The position numbers were made by a program, and so were the translations under genes. Shown here piece after piece: positions 17,677 to 26,662 of a stretch of DNA of 64,000 nucleotides. The DNA is from Thiomicrorhabdus sp. ZW0627. GTDB lineage: Bacteria; Pseudomonadota; Gammaproteobacteria; Thiomicrospirales; Thiomicrospiraceae. The notes beneath the pieces were generated by a model, which saw only the letters and a list, made by a program, of their open reading frames with translations, made no database searches and was not told where the DNA came from. The DNA is taken from positions 62,001-126,000 of the forward strand of contig NZ_JARUQR010000005.1 in the NCBI RefSeq assembly GCF_029767005.1. Direction: 5' to 3'. The number at the start of each line of letters is the position of its first letter. Positions within the stretch are counted from its first letter, which is position 1.

Positions 17677-20600
17677 TTATAACTCCTTTTCATCAGAAGT
17701 GTCTGTATCTTTGAAACCCCGTTTCAGATACAGCAAATAGGTCAGGATCGGAATCAGCACCATTGAAACCAACGGCGCAGAGATCATGCCGCCAACCATC
17801 GGTGCGGCGATGCGCTGCATGACTTCCGCTCCGGTTCCGGTCGCGAACATGATCGGCAACAAACCAACCACAATCACGCTAACCGTCATCGCCTTAGGGC
17901 GTACACGACGCACCGCGCCGTACATGATTGCCGCTTTCAGATCCTCTGCGTTGTTGAAACGTCCCTCGGCCTTGGCCGCCTCAATCGCGTTCTTGAGGTA
18001 AATCAGCATGACCACCCCGAATTCGGCGGCTACACCGGCCAGAGCGATCATACCGACCGCCACTGCAATCGAAAAATGGAAGCCCAATGCCCAGACGAAC
18101 CAGACAGAACCGAGCAGAGCAAACGGAATGACCAGCAGAATCATCAAAGCTTCAACCACGCTCTTGAAGATCAGATATAGAAGCACAAAGATAATCAGAA
18201 TCGTCAAAGGCACGATTTCCGATAGTTTCTTCTGGGCTTTGAGCAGGTACTCATACTGCCCTGACCACTGGATACTGTAACCAGCCGGCAAGTCCACCTT
18301 CTCGGCCACTTTGTTGCGGGCACGTTCGACATAACCCGCCAAATCCGTACCCGGCTTCAGATCAACGAACGTCCAGCCGTTCAAACGGGCGTTTTCCGAC
18401 TTGATAACCGGCGGCCCCATCCGTACCTTGACGTCTGCCACCATGCCCAACTGGATTTGAGCACCGGACGCGGTCACGATCGGCAAATCCTTCAAGGCCT
18501 CGACTGAATTGCGCCATGCCTGCGGATAACGAAGATTCAGACTATAGCGTTCACGTCCTTCGATGGTTTCCTGAAGCACTTGCCCACCCACCGCCGAAGC
18601 GACGATATTGGATAACTGCGCCATGCTCAGGTCGTAACGTGCGGCTTCAGTCCGTTTCGGCAGGATGTCGATATAGCGCCCACCTTCTGAACGATCCGAA
18701 AACGCCGACAGCGTTCCCGGCACCTGAGATACCACGGCTTCAATTCGCTCACCGATCTTCTCGATCTGCCCCAAATCATCGCCTGAAACTTTGATTCCGA
18801 TCGGCGTCTTAATACCGGTGGAGAGCATATCGATTCGCGTTTTGATCGGTTGCACCCAAGCATTGGTCAATCCGGGAATAGAGACCGCACTGTTGAGTTC
18901 GTCGATCAGTTTAGGCAACGTCATGCCTTCACGCCATTCGGACTTGTCCTTCAACTGGATGGTGGTTTCGATCATCGTCAAAGGCGCCGGATCGGTTGCG
19001 GTATCGGCTCGACCGATCTTACCAAACACACTCTTCACTTCCGGAAAGCCTTTGATGATGCGGTCGGTTTCCTGCAACAGACCTTGGGCGGCACCAATCG
19101 ACAGACCCGGTAAGGTTGTCGGCATATACAGCAGATCCCCTTCTTCAAGTTCCGGCATGAATTCCGAACCGGTCTGCTGCCACGGATAAATCACCGAGGC
19201 CAACATCAGTGCCGCTACAACGATGATGGTTTTAGGCCAATGCAACAGACCTCTCAATACCGGTTCATAAAGACGGATCAAAACGCGGTTTATCGGGTTC
19301 TTTGATTCATCCGGCAACTTGCCGCGGATGAAATACCCCATGAGTACCGGTACCAGACTGATCGCCAAACCGGCGGCCACGGCCATCGCCAATGTCTTGG
19401 TCAGCGCAAGCGGTGTGAACAGTCTTCCCGCCTGCTCCTGCAACGCAAAAATCGGCATGAAGCTCAAAGCGATGATCAACAAGGACAGGAACAGCGGCAA
19501 ACCAACTTCCTGAGAGGATTTCAGAATCAACTGCCAATGCACCTTGCCTTGCGGTACTTCTCCGGTTTCATGACGATAGGCTTCGAGATGTTTGTGGGCG
19601 TTCTCGATCATGACGATCGCCGCATCCACCATGGTTCCGATGGCGATGGCTATCCCACCCAAACTCATGATATTGGCGCTGACGCCCATCTGTTCCATGA
19701 CGAAAAAAGCACCCAGCACCCCCAAAGGCAATGACACAATCGCCACCAGAGCGGAACGCAGGTGTAGCAGGAACAACAATGAAACCAACGCCACCACAAT
19801 CATCTCTTCAATCAATTTATGCTGAAGCGTTTCGACTGCGCGGCCAATCAAACCGGAACGGTCATAGACCTCAACCAGTTTTACGCCTTTCGGCAGGCCT
19901 GGTTTCAACTGTTCAATCTTCTCCTTAACCGCGTCGATCACCTTCTGGGCGTTTTCACCGGAACGCATCACCACGATTCCGCCGACCACTTCGCCATCGC
20001 CGTTCAGATCGGCAATACCACGACGTGGCTTACTCCCCAGTTTGACGCGGGCAATGTCTTTCAGCAGCAACGGCGTATTGGTCTCGGAGTTACGACCCAC
20101 CGGAATCTTCTCCAAGTCGCTCAACTTGGTCACATAGCCTTTGACACCTACCATATACTCGGCTTCGGCCAATTCGATGACGGAGGCGCCCATTTCAACC
20201 GCGCTTTGACGAATAGCCGTTTGAACCTTTTCAAGCGGCAAATGGTAAGCACGCAGCTTCAGCGGATCAACTTCCACCTGATACTGTTTGACCATACCAC
20301 CGACTGCGGCAACCTCCGAAACGCCGGGCACGGCCTGAAGTTCGAACTTGAGAAACCAGTCCTGCAAACTACGGAGTTGGGCGAGATCCAGTTTATGGGA
20401 ACGATCCACCAGTGCATACTCATAAACCCAACCTACACCGGAGGCGTCCGGCCCAAGAATCGGCTGTACGCCGCTCGGTAGCTGCGCCTTGACCTGACTG
20501 AGATACTCCAGAACCCGAGAACGAGCCCAGTATGGATCGGTACCCTCTTCAAACAACACATACACGTATGAGTCGCCAAAGAAGGAATACCCCCGTACCG

Positions 20601-20841
20601 TCTTCGCCTTGGGCACCGACATCATCAGGTTTGAGATCGGATAGGTCACCTGATCTTCGACCAGTTGCGGGCTTTGTCCTGCGAACGGCGTCTTAATGAT
20701 TACCTGGACGTCGGACAGATCGGGAATCGCATCCAGCGGTGTTTCCTGTACGGATTTCCAGCCGACAATCGCAATGATGGCACTGAAAATCAGTACAAGC
20801 ACGCGATTGGCGATGGAAGCCGAAATTATCGATCGGATCAT
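17677..20841 (-). CDS. cusA: CusA-type copper/silver RND efflux pump
   Basis: A 1054-residue inner-membrane pump of the heavy-metal RND family that drives metal out of the periplasm using protons. It has the usual 12-helix layout with two large periplasmic loops. The N-terminal motif LDAIPDLSDVQVIIKT is typical. DLLYMPTTLPG and TRIDMLSTGIKTPIGIK carry the methionines that in CusA bind Cu(I)/Ag(I), which favours monovalent metals over the zinc/cobalt of CzcA. The helix-4 sequence GTMVDAAIVMIEN supplies the acidic proton-relay region. It starts 9 bases after the cusB stop. Confidence 0.93.
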   Translation of the reverse strand: MIRSIISASIANRVLVLIFSAIIAIVGWKSVQETPLDAIPDLSDVQVIIKTPFAGQSPQLVEDQVTYPISNLMMSVPKAKTVRGYSFFGDSYVYVLFEEGTDPYWARSRVLEYLSQVKAQLPSGVQPILGPDASGVGWVYEYALVDRSHKLDLAQLRSLQDWFLKFELQAVPGVSEVAAVGGMVKQYQVEVDPLKLRAYHLPLEKVQTAIRQSAVEMGASVIELAEAEYMVGVKGYVTKLSDLEKIPVGRNSETNTPLLLKDIARVKLGSKPRRGIADLNGDGEVVGGIVVMRSGENAQKVIDAVKEKIEQLKPGLPKGVKLVEVYDRSGLIGRAVETLQHKLIEEMIVVALVSLLFLLHLRSALVAIVSLPLGVLGAFFVMEQMGVSANIMSLGGIAIAIGTMVDAAIVMIENAHKHLEAYRHETGEVPQGKVHWQLILKSSQEVGLPLFLSLLIIALSFMPIFALQEQAGRLFTPLALTKTLAMAVAAGLAISLVPVLMGYFIRGKLPDESKNPINRVLIRLYEPVLRGLLHWPKTIIVVAALMLASVIYPWQQTGSEFMPELEEGDLLYMPTTLPGLSIGAAQGLLQETDRIIKGFPEVKSVFGKIGRADTATDPAPLTMIETTIQLKDKSEWREGMTLPKLIDELNSAVSIPGLTNAWVQPIKTRIDMLSTGIKTPIGIKVSGDDLGQIEKIGERIEAVVSQVPGTLSAFSDRSEGGRYIDILPKRTEAARYDLSMAQLSNIVASAVGGQVLQETIEGRERYSLNLRYPQAWRNSVEALKDLPIVTASGAQIQLGMVADVKVRMGPPVIKSENARLNGWTFVDLKPGTDLAGYVERARNKVAEKVDLPAGYSIQWSGQYEYLLKAQKKLSEIVPLTILIIFVLLYLIFKSVVEALMILLVIPFALLGSVWFVWALGFHFSIAVAVGMIALAGVAAEFGVVMLIYLKNAIEAAKAEGRFNNAEDLKAAIMYGAVRRVRPKAMTVSVIVVGLLPIMFATGTGAEVMQRIAAPMVGGMISAPLVSMVLIPILTYLLYLKRGFKDTDTSDEKEL

Positions 20842-20850
20842 GTCGGCCTC

Positions 20851-22164
20851 CTAGTGCTGATGCTGTGACGGCATGGCAGACGATGCAGGAGAATCCGAGC
20901 CGTTTTGCGGCTTCTTGTTCATCAAACGTCGCAAATTAGCCTGTACCTGACTCTCGGAATCGATCAGGAACTGACCGGAAATGACGATCTCTTCCCCTTC
21001 CTTAATACCGGAAAGCACTTCGACAATACCTTGAGTCTGCATGCCGGTCACCACTTTCTTGACCTGGAAGCCGCCCTTGTCGTTCATGACGACGACCCGC
21101 TTGGTATCACCGTCATCGATCACGGCTTCCAGAGGAATCGCCAAAACATTTTTTCTAGGGCCGCCGTAAATGATGGTCTTCACCAACATGTTCGGTTTGA
21201 ACAGCATCGATTCGTTTTTCAGAGGGATACGTACCTTAACCGCTTGAGTCACCGGATCGGCAGAGGGATACAGATAATCGATGTAACTTTCCCAGTGTTT
21301 ACCCGGATAAGCCTGCGTGAGGACATCAACGGTCAAACCGTTTTTCAGCCAGGCCTGTTGACGTGGCAAGACTTCGGCTTCCACCCAGATATCGGACAAA
21401 TCCGTCAAACTCATCAACTCGGTTTGAGGTTGAACGTACATACCTGTCTGAACCATCAGATCATTGACAACCCCAGTCTGCGGTGCATAAACCGGAATCT
21501 TATGAATCGGCTCACCCTGCTTGGCAATGCTTTTGATGGTCTGATCATCCAACCCCAGCAACTGCAGACGTATCTTGGCGGAATTGACCAAGGAATTGGC
21601 CTGAGCACCCAAACGTCGTTGGTTTTGAATCACCTGAAGGTAATCGTCCTGCGCAGATACGATTTCAGGCGAATAAATCCGGTAAAGAAGTTGACCTTTT
21701 TGAATGGCGTCACCATTGTTGCGTACAGTCAGATCACTGATCCAGCCCGAAGCACGAGGATGGATATGCACCACCTTGGTTTCGTCGGCCACCACCTTCC
21801 CGAAAGTAGGAATGTATTTCCAAAGCGTATGGGTTTCAGCTTTGGCGGTGCGAATCGAGAATTCCTGTTGCACCCCGGCATTACCACCAGAGGCCTGCCC
21901 ATTCCCTTTCAGAGTGACTTCCGGCGCGGATTGTTCTTGAGAAAAACGCTGTTTGACCAGTTTCATCCCGCAAATTGGGCAAGTCCCTTCATGGTCTCGA
22001 ACAATCTGAGGGTGCATAGGGCAAACGTATTTATAGACTCCGTCGTCTTCTCCCAACGTCGGAAGGTTGCCGTCCTTCTGTTGCGTATCGGCCGCATGAA
22101 CGTAATGGCCGGATGAAGACAATAAAGCAATCGATAGAATCAGCCATGGTTGACGAATCATCAT
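20851..22164 (-). CDS. cusB: CusB-type periplasmic adaptor with heavy-metal-binding domain
   Basis: A 437-residue membrane-fusion protein linking CusA to CusC. It has a signal peptide (residues 1-24), then a small heavy-metal-binding domain at about 45-75 with YVCPMHPQI and GTCPICGMKLV, as in CusB/CopB-type adaptors. Barrel-sandwich, beta-barrel and membrane-proximal domains follow. The C-terminus is His/Gln-rich (SQHQH), a possible extra metal site. It is the second gene of the copper operon after a His-rich exported protein. Confidence 0.92.
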   Translation of the reverse strand: MMIRQPWLILSIALLSSSGHYVHAADTQQKDGNLPTLGEDDGVYKYVCPMHPQIVRDHEGTCPICGMKLVKQRFSQEQSAPEVTLKGNGQASGGNAGVQQEFSIRTAKAETHTLWKYIPTFGKVVADETKVVHIHPRASGWISDLTVRNNGDAIQKGQLLYRIYSPEIVSAQDDYLQVIQNQRRLGAQANSLVNSAKIRLQLLGLDDQTIKSIAKQGEPIHKIPVYAPQTGVVNDLMVQTGMYVQPQTELMSLTDLSDIWVEAEVLPRQQAWLKNGLTVDVLTQAYPGKHWESYIDYLYPSADPVTQAVKVRIPLKNESMLFKPNMLVKTIIYGGPRKNVLAIPLEAVIDDGDTKRVVVMNDKGGFQVKKVVTGMQTQGIVEVLSGIKEGEEIVISGQFLIDSESQVQANLRRLMNKKPQNGSDSPASSAMPSQHQH

Positions 22165-22284
22165 AAAATCCTTTTCGTAAATTCCGTTCGGACAACATCG
22201 GAGAATCCCGAAAAACCGCGTACGGAAATTGCATCAAATCACTATTCCAACGGAAAAACCGTCAGAGAAATCGAGAAAAGAAAA

Positions 22285-22704
22285 TTAGACTAATCTAGGA
22301 GGTTGTTCTTCGCGAGGAAGATCAATAGAAACGAATTTGACTGAATCAGGATGATTCAATCGCGCCATAACTGGCTGAAAAGAAAGAACGAAGTCTTCTG
22401 AAAGACTGACCGAATAACTCAAAAAGTGGCATGTTAAGTTACCGCAATGACAATCATCACCGCACTGAGGGCAGCCCATGTTAGAGGCATGTGAATGGTC
22501 ACAGCAAGCGTGGTCTGAAGATGCCACCTGATGATGAGACATCTCATGATGCATATCGTGATGAGACATTTTTTCATCACAGCACCCATGCTCGGCGTGC
22601 ATAGTTGCAGCCGATGCGTCAGGTGTTTCCGATTCGGCAGCAAACGTTACTTGCAAATTGCCGAACAGAAAAACAAAAATGAGTGCTAGGTATGAAAATT
22701 TCAT
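22285..22704 (-). CDS. Exported His/Cys-rich putative copper-binding protein
   Basis: A 139-residue protein with a signal peptide (FSYLALIFVFLFGNLQVTFA). A metal-binding central region (about residues 35-95) follows, full of His, Met and Cys: GCCDEKMSHHDMHHEMSHH, HACCDHSH, CPQCGDDCHCG. The C-terminus is ordinary sequence ending PPRLV. It is encoded 120 bases upstream of cusB on the same strand and is probably the first gene of the copper operon. It resembles CopL/DUF2946-type metal-responsive exported peptides, but I cannot place it in a family firmly. Binding of copper in the periplasm is inferred from composition and context. Confidence 0.72.
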   Translation of the reverse strand: MKFSYLALIFVFLFGNLQVTFAAESETPDASAATMHAEHGCCDEKMSHHDMHHEMSHHQVASSDHACCDHSHASNMGCPQCGDDCHCGNLTCHFLSYSVSLSEDFVLSFQPVMARLNHPDSVKFVSIDLPREEQPPRLV

Positions 22705-22785
22705 AAATTTGAGTTTAAATTAAACCGGAACCAAATACAAACAATTTTCAACAAGCTGAAAAAAACCGCTTTAAGCTATTCAATC

Positions 22786-23628
22786 TTAATGACTTTTCGC
22801 CATTGTCAATGCACTTTCAAAACTGCGGCATACCGACATGAATCCGGATTTGTGGCAGAACACAGCGTCATCCAAACCTGTAACCACCTTCAACTCCTCT
22901 TCACGCAACCCTCGGAAGCGTTCCGGAAGATGGTTTTCGTGTCCGTTGCAAAAAACACCGTATCCTTCCGGGCCTTTCGGGTACACCACGCGCGTGATGT
23001 CCGGGCGAGATCGGATGAAGTCTTTAAATGGCAGATTCTCTTCCAACACCAAAATGCCTTCATCGATATTTTCAGCGCATGCTTCAAGTTCCTGAACCAC
23101 TTCCGCTTCTTTAATCGCGGCTGAAATGAAGTTTTCCATAATATTGGTGGTCAGCTCGATCGCTTGTTTGAACGCCGCGTCCTGCAACTCAACTTCATCG
23201 GTTGAAGAGACATTCATCATGCCAATCAACATCGACACCGAAGGACGTGGATCATCGACGAACATGCCGTTATCCACGGCATCAATGTCTTTGATGATTT
23301 TCTGATCCACCCACTCCAAGGCAAACTGCTGTTCGTAATCCCCTTCCAGCCCTTTCTTGGCAAGAATCTCCTTACCGAAATGTTCCCAAACCAAGCCGGC
23401 TGTGGCATAAGGCGTACCGTCTTCACGGGTACGGGTAAAACTGTTTTGGTGATGATCGAAACGCAAGGTCTCAGGATCGTATTCCGCTCCCACATCCAAC
23501 ACAATTTCTGCTTGATCAATGATCTCTTGATCCCTGGAACGAACAATTTCCTGCTCTCCAAGCATGAGAATCATCGAAATGGCAAAAACTTCGTCGGCAT
23601 GAAAACGACCTGAGTGAGTAACTAACAT
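22786..23628 (-). CDS. MYG1/UPF0160-family protein
   Basis: A 280-residue protein of the MYG1 family, related to DHH phosphoesterases. Key residues are visible: THSGRFHADEVFAI near the N-terminus, a DVGAEYDPETLRFDHHQ motif with the DHH triad at about 58-60, and VDNGMFVDDPRPS further on. The eukaryotic member acts as a 3'-5' RNA exonuclease; the bacterial role is not established. It lies upstream of the copper genes on the same strand with an 81-base gap, and a functional link to them is not evident. Confidence 0.88.
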   Translation of the reverse strand: MLVTHSGRFHADEVFAISMILMLGEQEIVRSRDQEIIDQAEIVLDVGAEYDPETLRFDHHQNSFTRTREDGTPYATAGLVWEHFGKEILAKKGLEGDYEQQFALEWVDQKIIKDIDAVDNGMFVDDPRPSVSMLIGMMNVSSTDEVELQDAAFKQAIELTTNIMENFISAAIKEAEVVQELEACAENIDEGILVLEENLPFKDFIRSRPDITRVVYPKGPEGYGVFCNGHENHLPERFRGLREEELKVVTGLDDAVFCHKSGFMSVCRSFESALTMAKSH

Positions 23629-23775
23629 CTAATATCCTTAATTCAAACTTTATTACATTCAATTTATGGGGGATATGTTAGTTCATTTCGACTATGAATT
23701 GAGGAGAATAAATGAAAGACTTCCTTATTCGGCACGAATAAACACCATCATAGAAGTTCAAAGGATGACTAAACG

Positions 23776-24048
23776 CTATGATTCTTTTTCATCTTTTTCA
23801 GATTTCACATCTGACCACAAGTTGAAGAAATAAAGAAGCAGCCCGAACCCCAGTACCCACCATCCTATTGACAGCAAAACATTGGATACATCTACAGCCA
23901 TTTCCTTTTCGACAATGTCATGCACCCAATAAGGTGAATAGGCCATCGCAATTCCCAACAAGATCGTAATCGTCGCTGTCCGCTTTCTTACATTAGGATT
24001 GATTTGCGCAATAAATCCAATAAAACGTTTCACCACATTTTCACTCAT
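23776..24048 (-). CDS. Small two-helix membrane protein
   Basis: A 90-residue protein I do not recognise. It has two hydrophobic segments (about 25-42 and 58-76) and a charged C-terminus ending SEKDEKES. The start at 24048 (MSENVVKRFIGFI) is chosen because GAGGCAAG lies just before it; a longer reading from 24108 lacks such a site. It lies at the edge of an AT-rich stretch. Confidence 0.6.
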   Translation of the reverse strand: MSENVVKRFIGFIAQINPNVRKRTATITILLGIAMAYSPYWVHDIVEKEMAVDVSNVLLSIGWWVLGFGLLLYFFNLWSDVKSEKDEKES

Positions 24049-24314
24049 TAAACTTGCCTCATACAAAATTCTGTTTGAATGAAAAAGTATAAAAGACAAT
24101 TCAGCCAAATTGTCGCTTTATTAAATGTGGGGCGGACTATTTTTAGTGCTGGCTTATAAGAATGCCTAAATCATAGGTATTTAACTAGTGTGATAAACCT
24201 CTATTAGATATCAATGAATCAGACTTCAAACAGTGTCGATGCATGAAAGGCCTGACTTTCAATAGGCAACAGGACTGATTAAATCAAAGCTATCTACGAG
24301 ACACATCTAAAAAA

Positions 24315-25076
24315 TTATTTATCTTCTTTATCATCACTCCTAATTTTTTGCGCAACGCTATTTCCAGAAGCGAGTTTAGTCGCAATAGATGCAGCTTCCA
24401 GACCCGAAACGATATTACACTTTGAGTGATATAACAAAGCATCTGAAATTGCTCTATTTACCGGGTATTCGCTAAGATCTAATTTACGTTGATCATTTAT
24501 TTGCAGCAAAAGACCTTCGCGCTGTTTGGTAATACCGGCCGAAATTACATTTACTGTTAAATTATTAAAATATGATTCGTTATAAAGACTTAAAACACCA
24601 TTAGCGACCGTGCTTCCTGCGGAAAGTAATTGAGAAGCGGCGGCTGGGGTTGTAACACTAGCCGCGCCAGACAATAAAGTTGCAAAAGCACCCCACCCCA
24701 TTTTCGACTGTGCCTTGGCAGTTGATAGCATTCTGATATATGCACCACAACGTTGATTTGAGGCTGCAATTAAACGATCCTGCAATTCATTCCTTAAATA
24801 TCTATATTTCTGACTTTTAGATAAGTCTTCCGACACTAACTCAGGATCATTAAAACCATATTCCTTAAGCAAAGCTTTCATATCAATTAATTGATATTTT
24901 TGCGCTTCTAACTCACAGTCGTTACCCGTGCAATTTTCGGGCTTTTGGGCAGCAATTGCTCCAGCACCGCTCAATAGGTTCTTTTCTTCCGGTGCATAAA
25001 TGTCTCTTAAGGTTGTACAACCTGACAAAAAGAATGGGATTAACATCAAGGAAAATAAAGGAAAAACACGTTTCAT
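24315..25076 (-). CDS. Putative lipoprotein of unknown function
   Basis: A 253-residue protein with a lipoprotein signal: a hydrophobic stretch followed by LSGC (Cys at about 20), so it is probably lipid-anchored. The mature part has two Cys-containing stretches (NCTGNDCELEAQ and NQRCGAYI), a long helical region with Ala/Gly/Ser-rich segments (ATLLSGAASVTTPAAASQLL) and a further Cys near the C-terminus (KCNIVSGL). No family is recognised. AAGGAG precedes the chosen ATG at 25076; an earlier in-frame start at 25127 would put a charged extension before the signal. The gene is AT-rich compared with its neighbours. Confidence 0.72.
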   Translation of the reverse strand: MKRVFPLFSLMLIPFFLSGCTTLRDIYAPEEKNLLSGAGAIAAQKPENCTGNDCELEAQKYQLIDMKALLKEYGFNDPELVSEDLSKSQKYRYLRNELQDRLIAASNQRCGAYIRMLSTAKAQSKMGWGAFATLLSGAASVTTPAAASQLLSAGSTVANGVLSLYNESYFNNLTVNVISAGITKQREGLLLQINDQRKLDLSEYPVNRAISDALLYHSKCNIVSGLEAASIATKLASGNSVAQKIRSDDKEDK

Positions 25077-25499
25077 ATTTCTACTCCTTATACAGTCATA
25101 CTCAGATGACTTACCAAGAACGCACAAGGATTGAAATGCAAATGGTTAATTCATTCCCTGTAATTATGAAACGTCTTTGTCTCTTTTCGTCCAAATATAG
25201 CAAACCCTAAATAAATAGTAAAACTACTCACTTGATAATTTATATCGACAGCTTTGTAATTGTGAAAACGTGATCAAATGGATTGGACATAGATCGTAGA
25301 TAAAACCGCTATGATAAGTGGCTTTAAGATTAGTTAATCTACATGAATAACGAATGGTAGCTTTCAAATTGCAACTTCCCCTATTATAAAAATGACAAGT
25401 TGCTATAAGAAGGTTATGTATAGAGAAGAAGATTTGTAGCGACTCGAATATATTTGATTTAGGATGTCTAACAGTAAATATGTGTAAAAGGGACGAAAA
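25077..25499. other. AT-rich intergenic stretch between divergent genes
   Basis: This holds the divergent upstream regions of the lipoprotein and P-loop kinase genes. I see no gene. One inverted repeat (GCAACTT ... AAGTTGC, 25371-25403) flanks a TATAAA box at 25385-25390 and could be a hairpin or repressor site. Confidence 0.5.
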
Positions 25500-25994
25500 G
25501 TGCAAGTAGGAACATTGATACTGTTCTCAGGAAAAATGGGAGCCGGAAAATCAACTAAATCAAAGCAAGTGTCTCAAAAGCGAAATGCTGTTTTGATTTC
25601 TGAAGATGAATGGCTGTCAAAGCTTTACCCAAATCAAATCACTTCATTTGAAGATTACATTCGCTATTCATCCTTATTGAAACCTCTAATCAAATCACAT
25701 GTTTTAGAAATATTAAAAACGGGTACAAATGTGGTTATGGATTTTCCTGCGAACACAGTAAATCAACGAAAGTGGTTTAAAGATCTGATTAATGAAGCCA
25801 ATGCATCAAACGAACTCATCTATCTAAATGTAAGTAATGACGTTTGCTTGAAACAACTAGAGAAAAGACGTTTAGAACAGCCCGAAAGAGCAATCTTTGA
25901 CACAGAAACAATGTTTATTGAAGTGAGCAAGTATTTTCAGGAACCTGATCAGAGTGAAGGATTTAATCTAAAAATTATAGAACAAAACACATAA
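25500..25994 (+). CDS. P-loop kinase-like ATPase
   Basis: A 164-residue protein with an N-terminal Walker A motif, FSGKMGAGKSTKSKQ (G-K-S-T near residues 16-19). An acidic residue pair in ISEDEW (about 35-40), a second strand VVMDFPANT and a lid-like RRLEQPER segment follow. This is the layout of small phosphotransferases such as chloramphenicol phosphotransferase or zeta-toxin-type kinases. The substrate is unknown. It starts with GTG after AAAGGGAC. Its AT-rich base use and position beside a tRNA gene suggest acquired DNA. No antitoxin-like partner is visible. Confidence 0.75.
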   Translation: MQVGTLILFSGKMGAGKSTKSKQVSQKRNAVLISEDEWLSKLYPNQITSFEDYIRYSSLLKPLIKSHVLEILKTGTNVVMDFPANTVNQRKWFKDLINEANASNELIYLNVSNDVCLKQLEKRRLEQPERAIFDTETMFIEVSKYFQEPDQSEGFNLKIIEQNT

Positions 25995-26060
25995 AAATGC
26001 GTTTGAGTAGCACATTTTCCTAATTCAAGGATAGCTATATAGATTTTTCGATAAACAATA

Positions 26061-26108
26061 AAAAAGCCAGACCTCATTCACTCGTAAGTGTTTGAAAAAT
26101 CTGGCTTA
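26061..26108 (-). terminator. Terminator after the initiator tRNA
   Basis: An 8-base outer stem (AAGCCAGA/TCTGGCTT) encloses a smaller CACTTAC-GAGTG hairpin. On the minus strand it is followed by a T run. It starts 7 bases beyond the CCA end of the tRNA. Confidence 0.75.
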
Positions 26109-26114
26109 AGAATT

Positions 26115-26191
<77 letters not shown>

Positions 26192-26231
26192 TCAATTTGT
26201 AGTTCGTAACGTTTCCGTTTCGATGGGGCGT

Positions 26232-26259
26232 ATTATAGGGGGTTACAGAATTATTACAA
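26232..26259 (-). promoter_or_regulatory. Strong sigma70 promoter of the initiator tRNA
   Basis: On the minus strand: TTGTAA, 16 bases, then a perfect TATAAT, followed by the GC-rich discriminator ACGCCCC. Such discriminators are typical of stable-RNA promoters subject to stringent control. The tRNA starts about 40 bases downstream. Confidence 0.75.
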
Positions 26260-26278
26260 CCCCCAATTCCCGATAAAC

Positions 26279-26599
26279 CTAAACTTTTTTGGTATCGAGG
26301 AACTTCTTAAGGTTATAACGGTAGATAAAGCCCGGAAAGGCGAAAATTACAAACATAAAGAAGGTAACAGTATAGAACTCCCAACCCTGCTCTTGAACGT
26401 GCCCCATGCTCTTGTTTTCTAACAAATAAGCCAAAATTCCTGTCAAGATAAAATACAACAGCCACTCCAACAAGTTAATTACGATGGATTTGTGCGGTAC
26501 TTTGATGAACAGGAAAATACGATTGGCAAAAAGCCATGGAACGTTAGCCAAAACAATTGCGGTAACCAATAACAACCAAACGGACTGATCTAAACTCAT
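26279..26599 (-). CDS. DUF2818-family membrane protein
   Basis: A 106-residue protein with three hydrophobic segments, matching the DUF2818 family usually encoded right after nuoN in proteobacteria. The function is unknown; linkage suggests a role with respiratory complex I. A strong hairpin lies between nuoN and this gene, so it may depend on read-through or its own promoter. Confidence 0.85.
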   Translation of the reverse strand: MSLDQSVWLLLVTAIVLANVPWLFANRIFLFIKVPHKSIVINLLEWLLYFILTGILAYLLENKSMGHVQEQGWEFYTVTFFMFVIFAFPGFIYRYNLKKFLDTKKV

Positions 26600-26620
26600 A
26601 GGACTATCTCTTTGTATAAA

Positions 26621-26644
26621 AAAAGCCCGTCGTGACGGGCTTTT
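26621..26644 (-). terminator. Rho-independent terminator of the nuo operon
   Basis: An 11-base stem (AAAAGCCCGTC/GACGGGCTTTT) with a minimal loop and a T run, located 18 bases past the nuoN stop and just before the DUF2818 gene. Confidence 0.88.
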
Positions 26645-26662
26645 AATTATTGCATATATTGA

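Noticed and set aside
19819-20481. Long open frame on the plus strand inside cusA
   Set aside because: It is a shadow of the RND pump gene: no ribosome site, no family resemblance, and the opposite frame is plainly cusA.
20905-22116. 403-codon open frame on the plus strand opposite cusB
   Set aside because: Composition and lack of domains show that it mirrors the cusB frame.
22705-22785. CueR/CusR-type operator before the copper operon
   Set aside because: No dyad resembling the known copper-regulator sites could be recognised.
25224-25505. Possible minus-strand gene of 93 codons in the intergenic region
   Set aside because: It has no ribosome site, its sequence looks random, and it overlaps the promoter region of the P-loop kinase gene.
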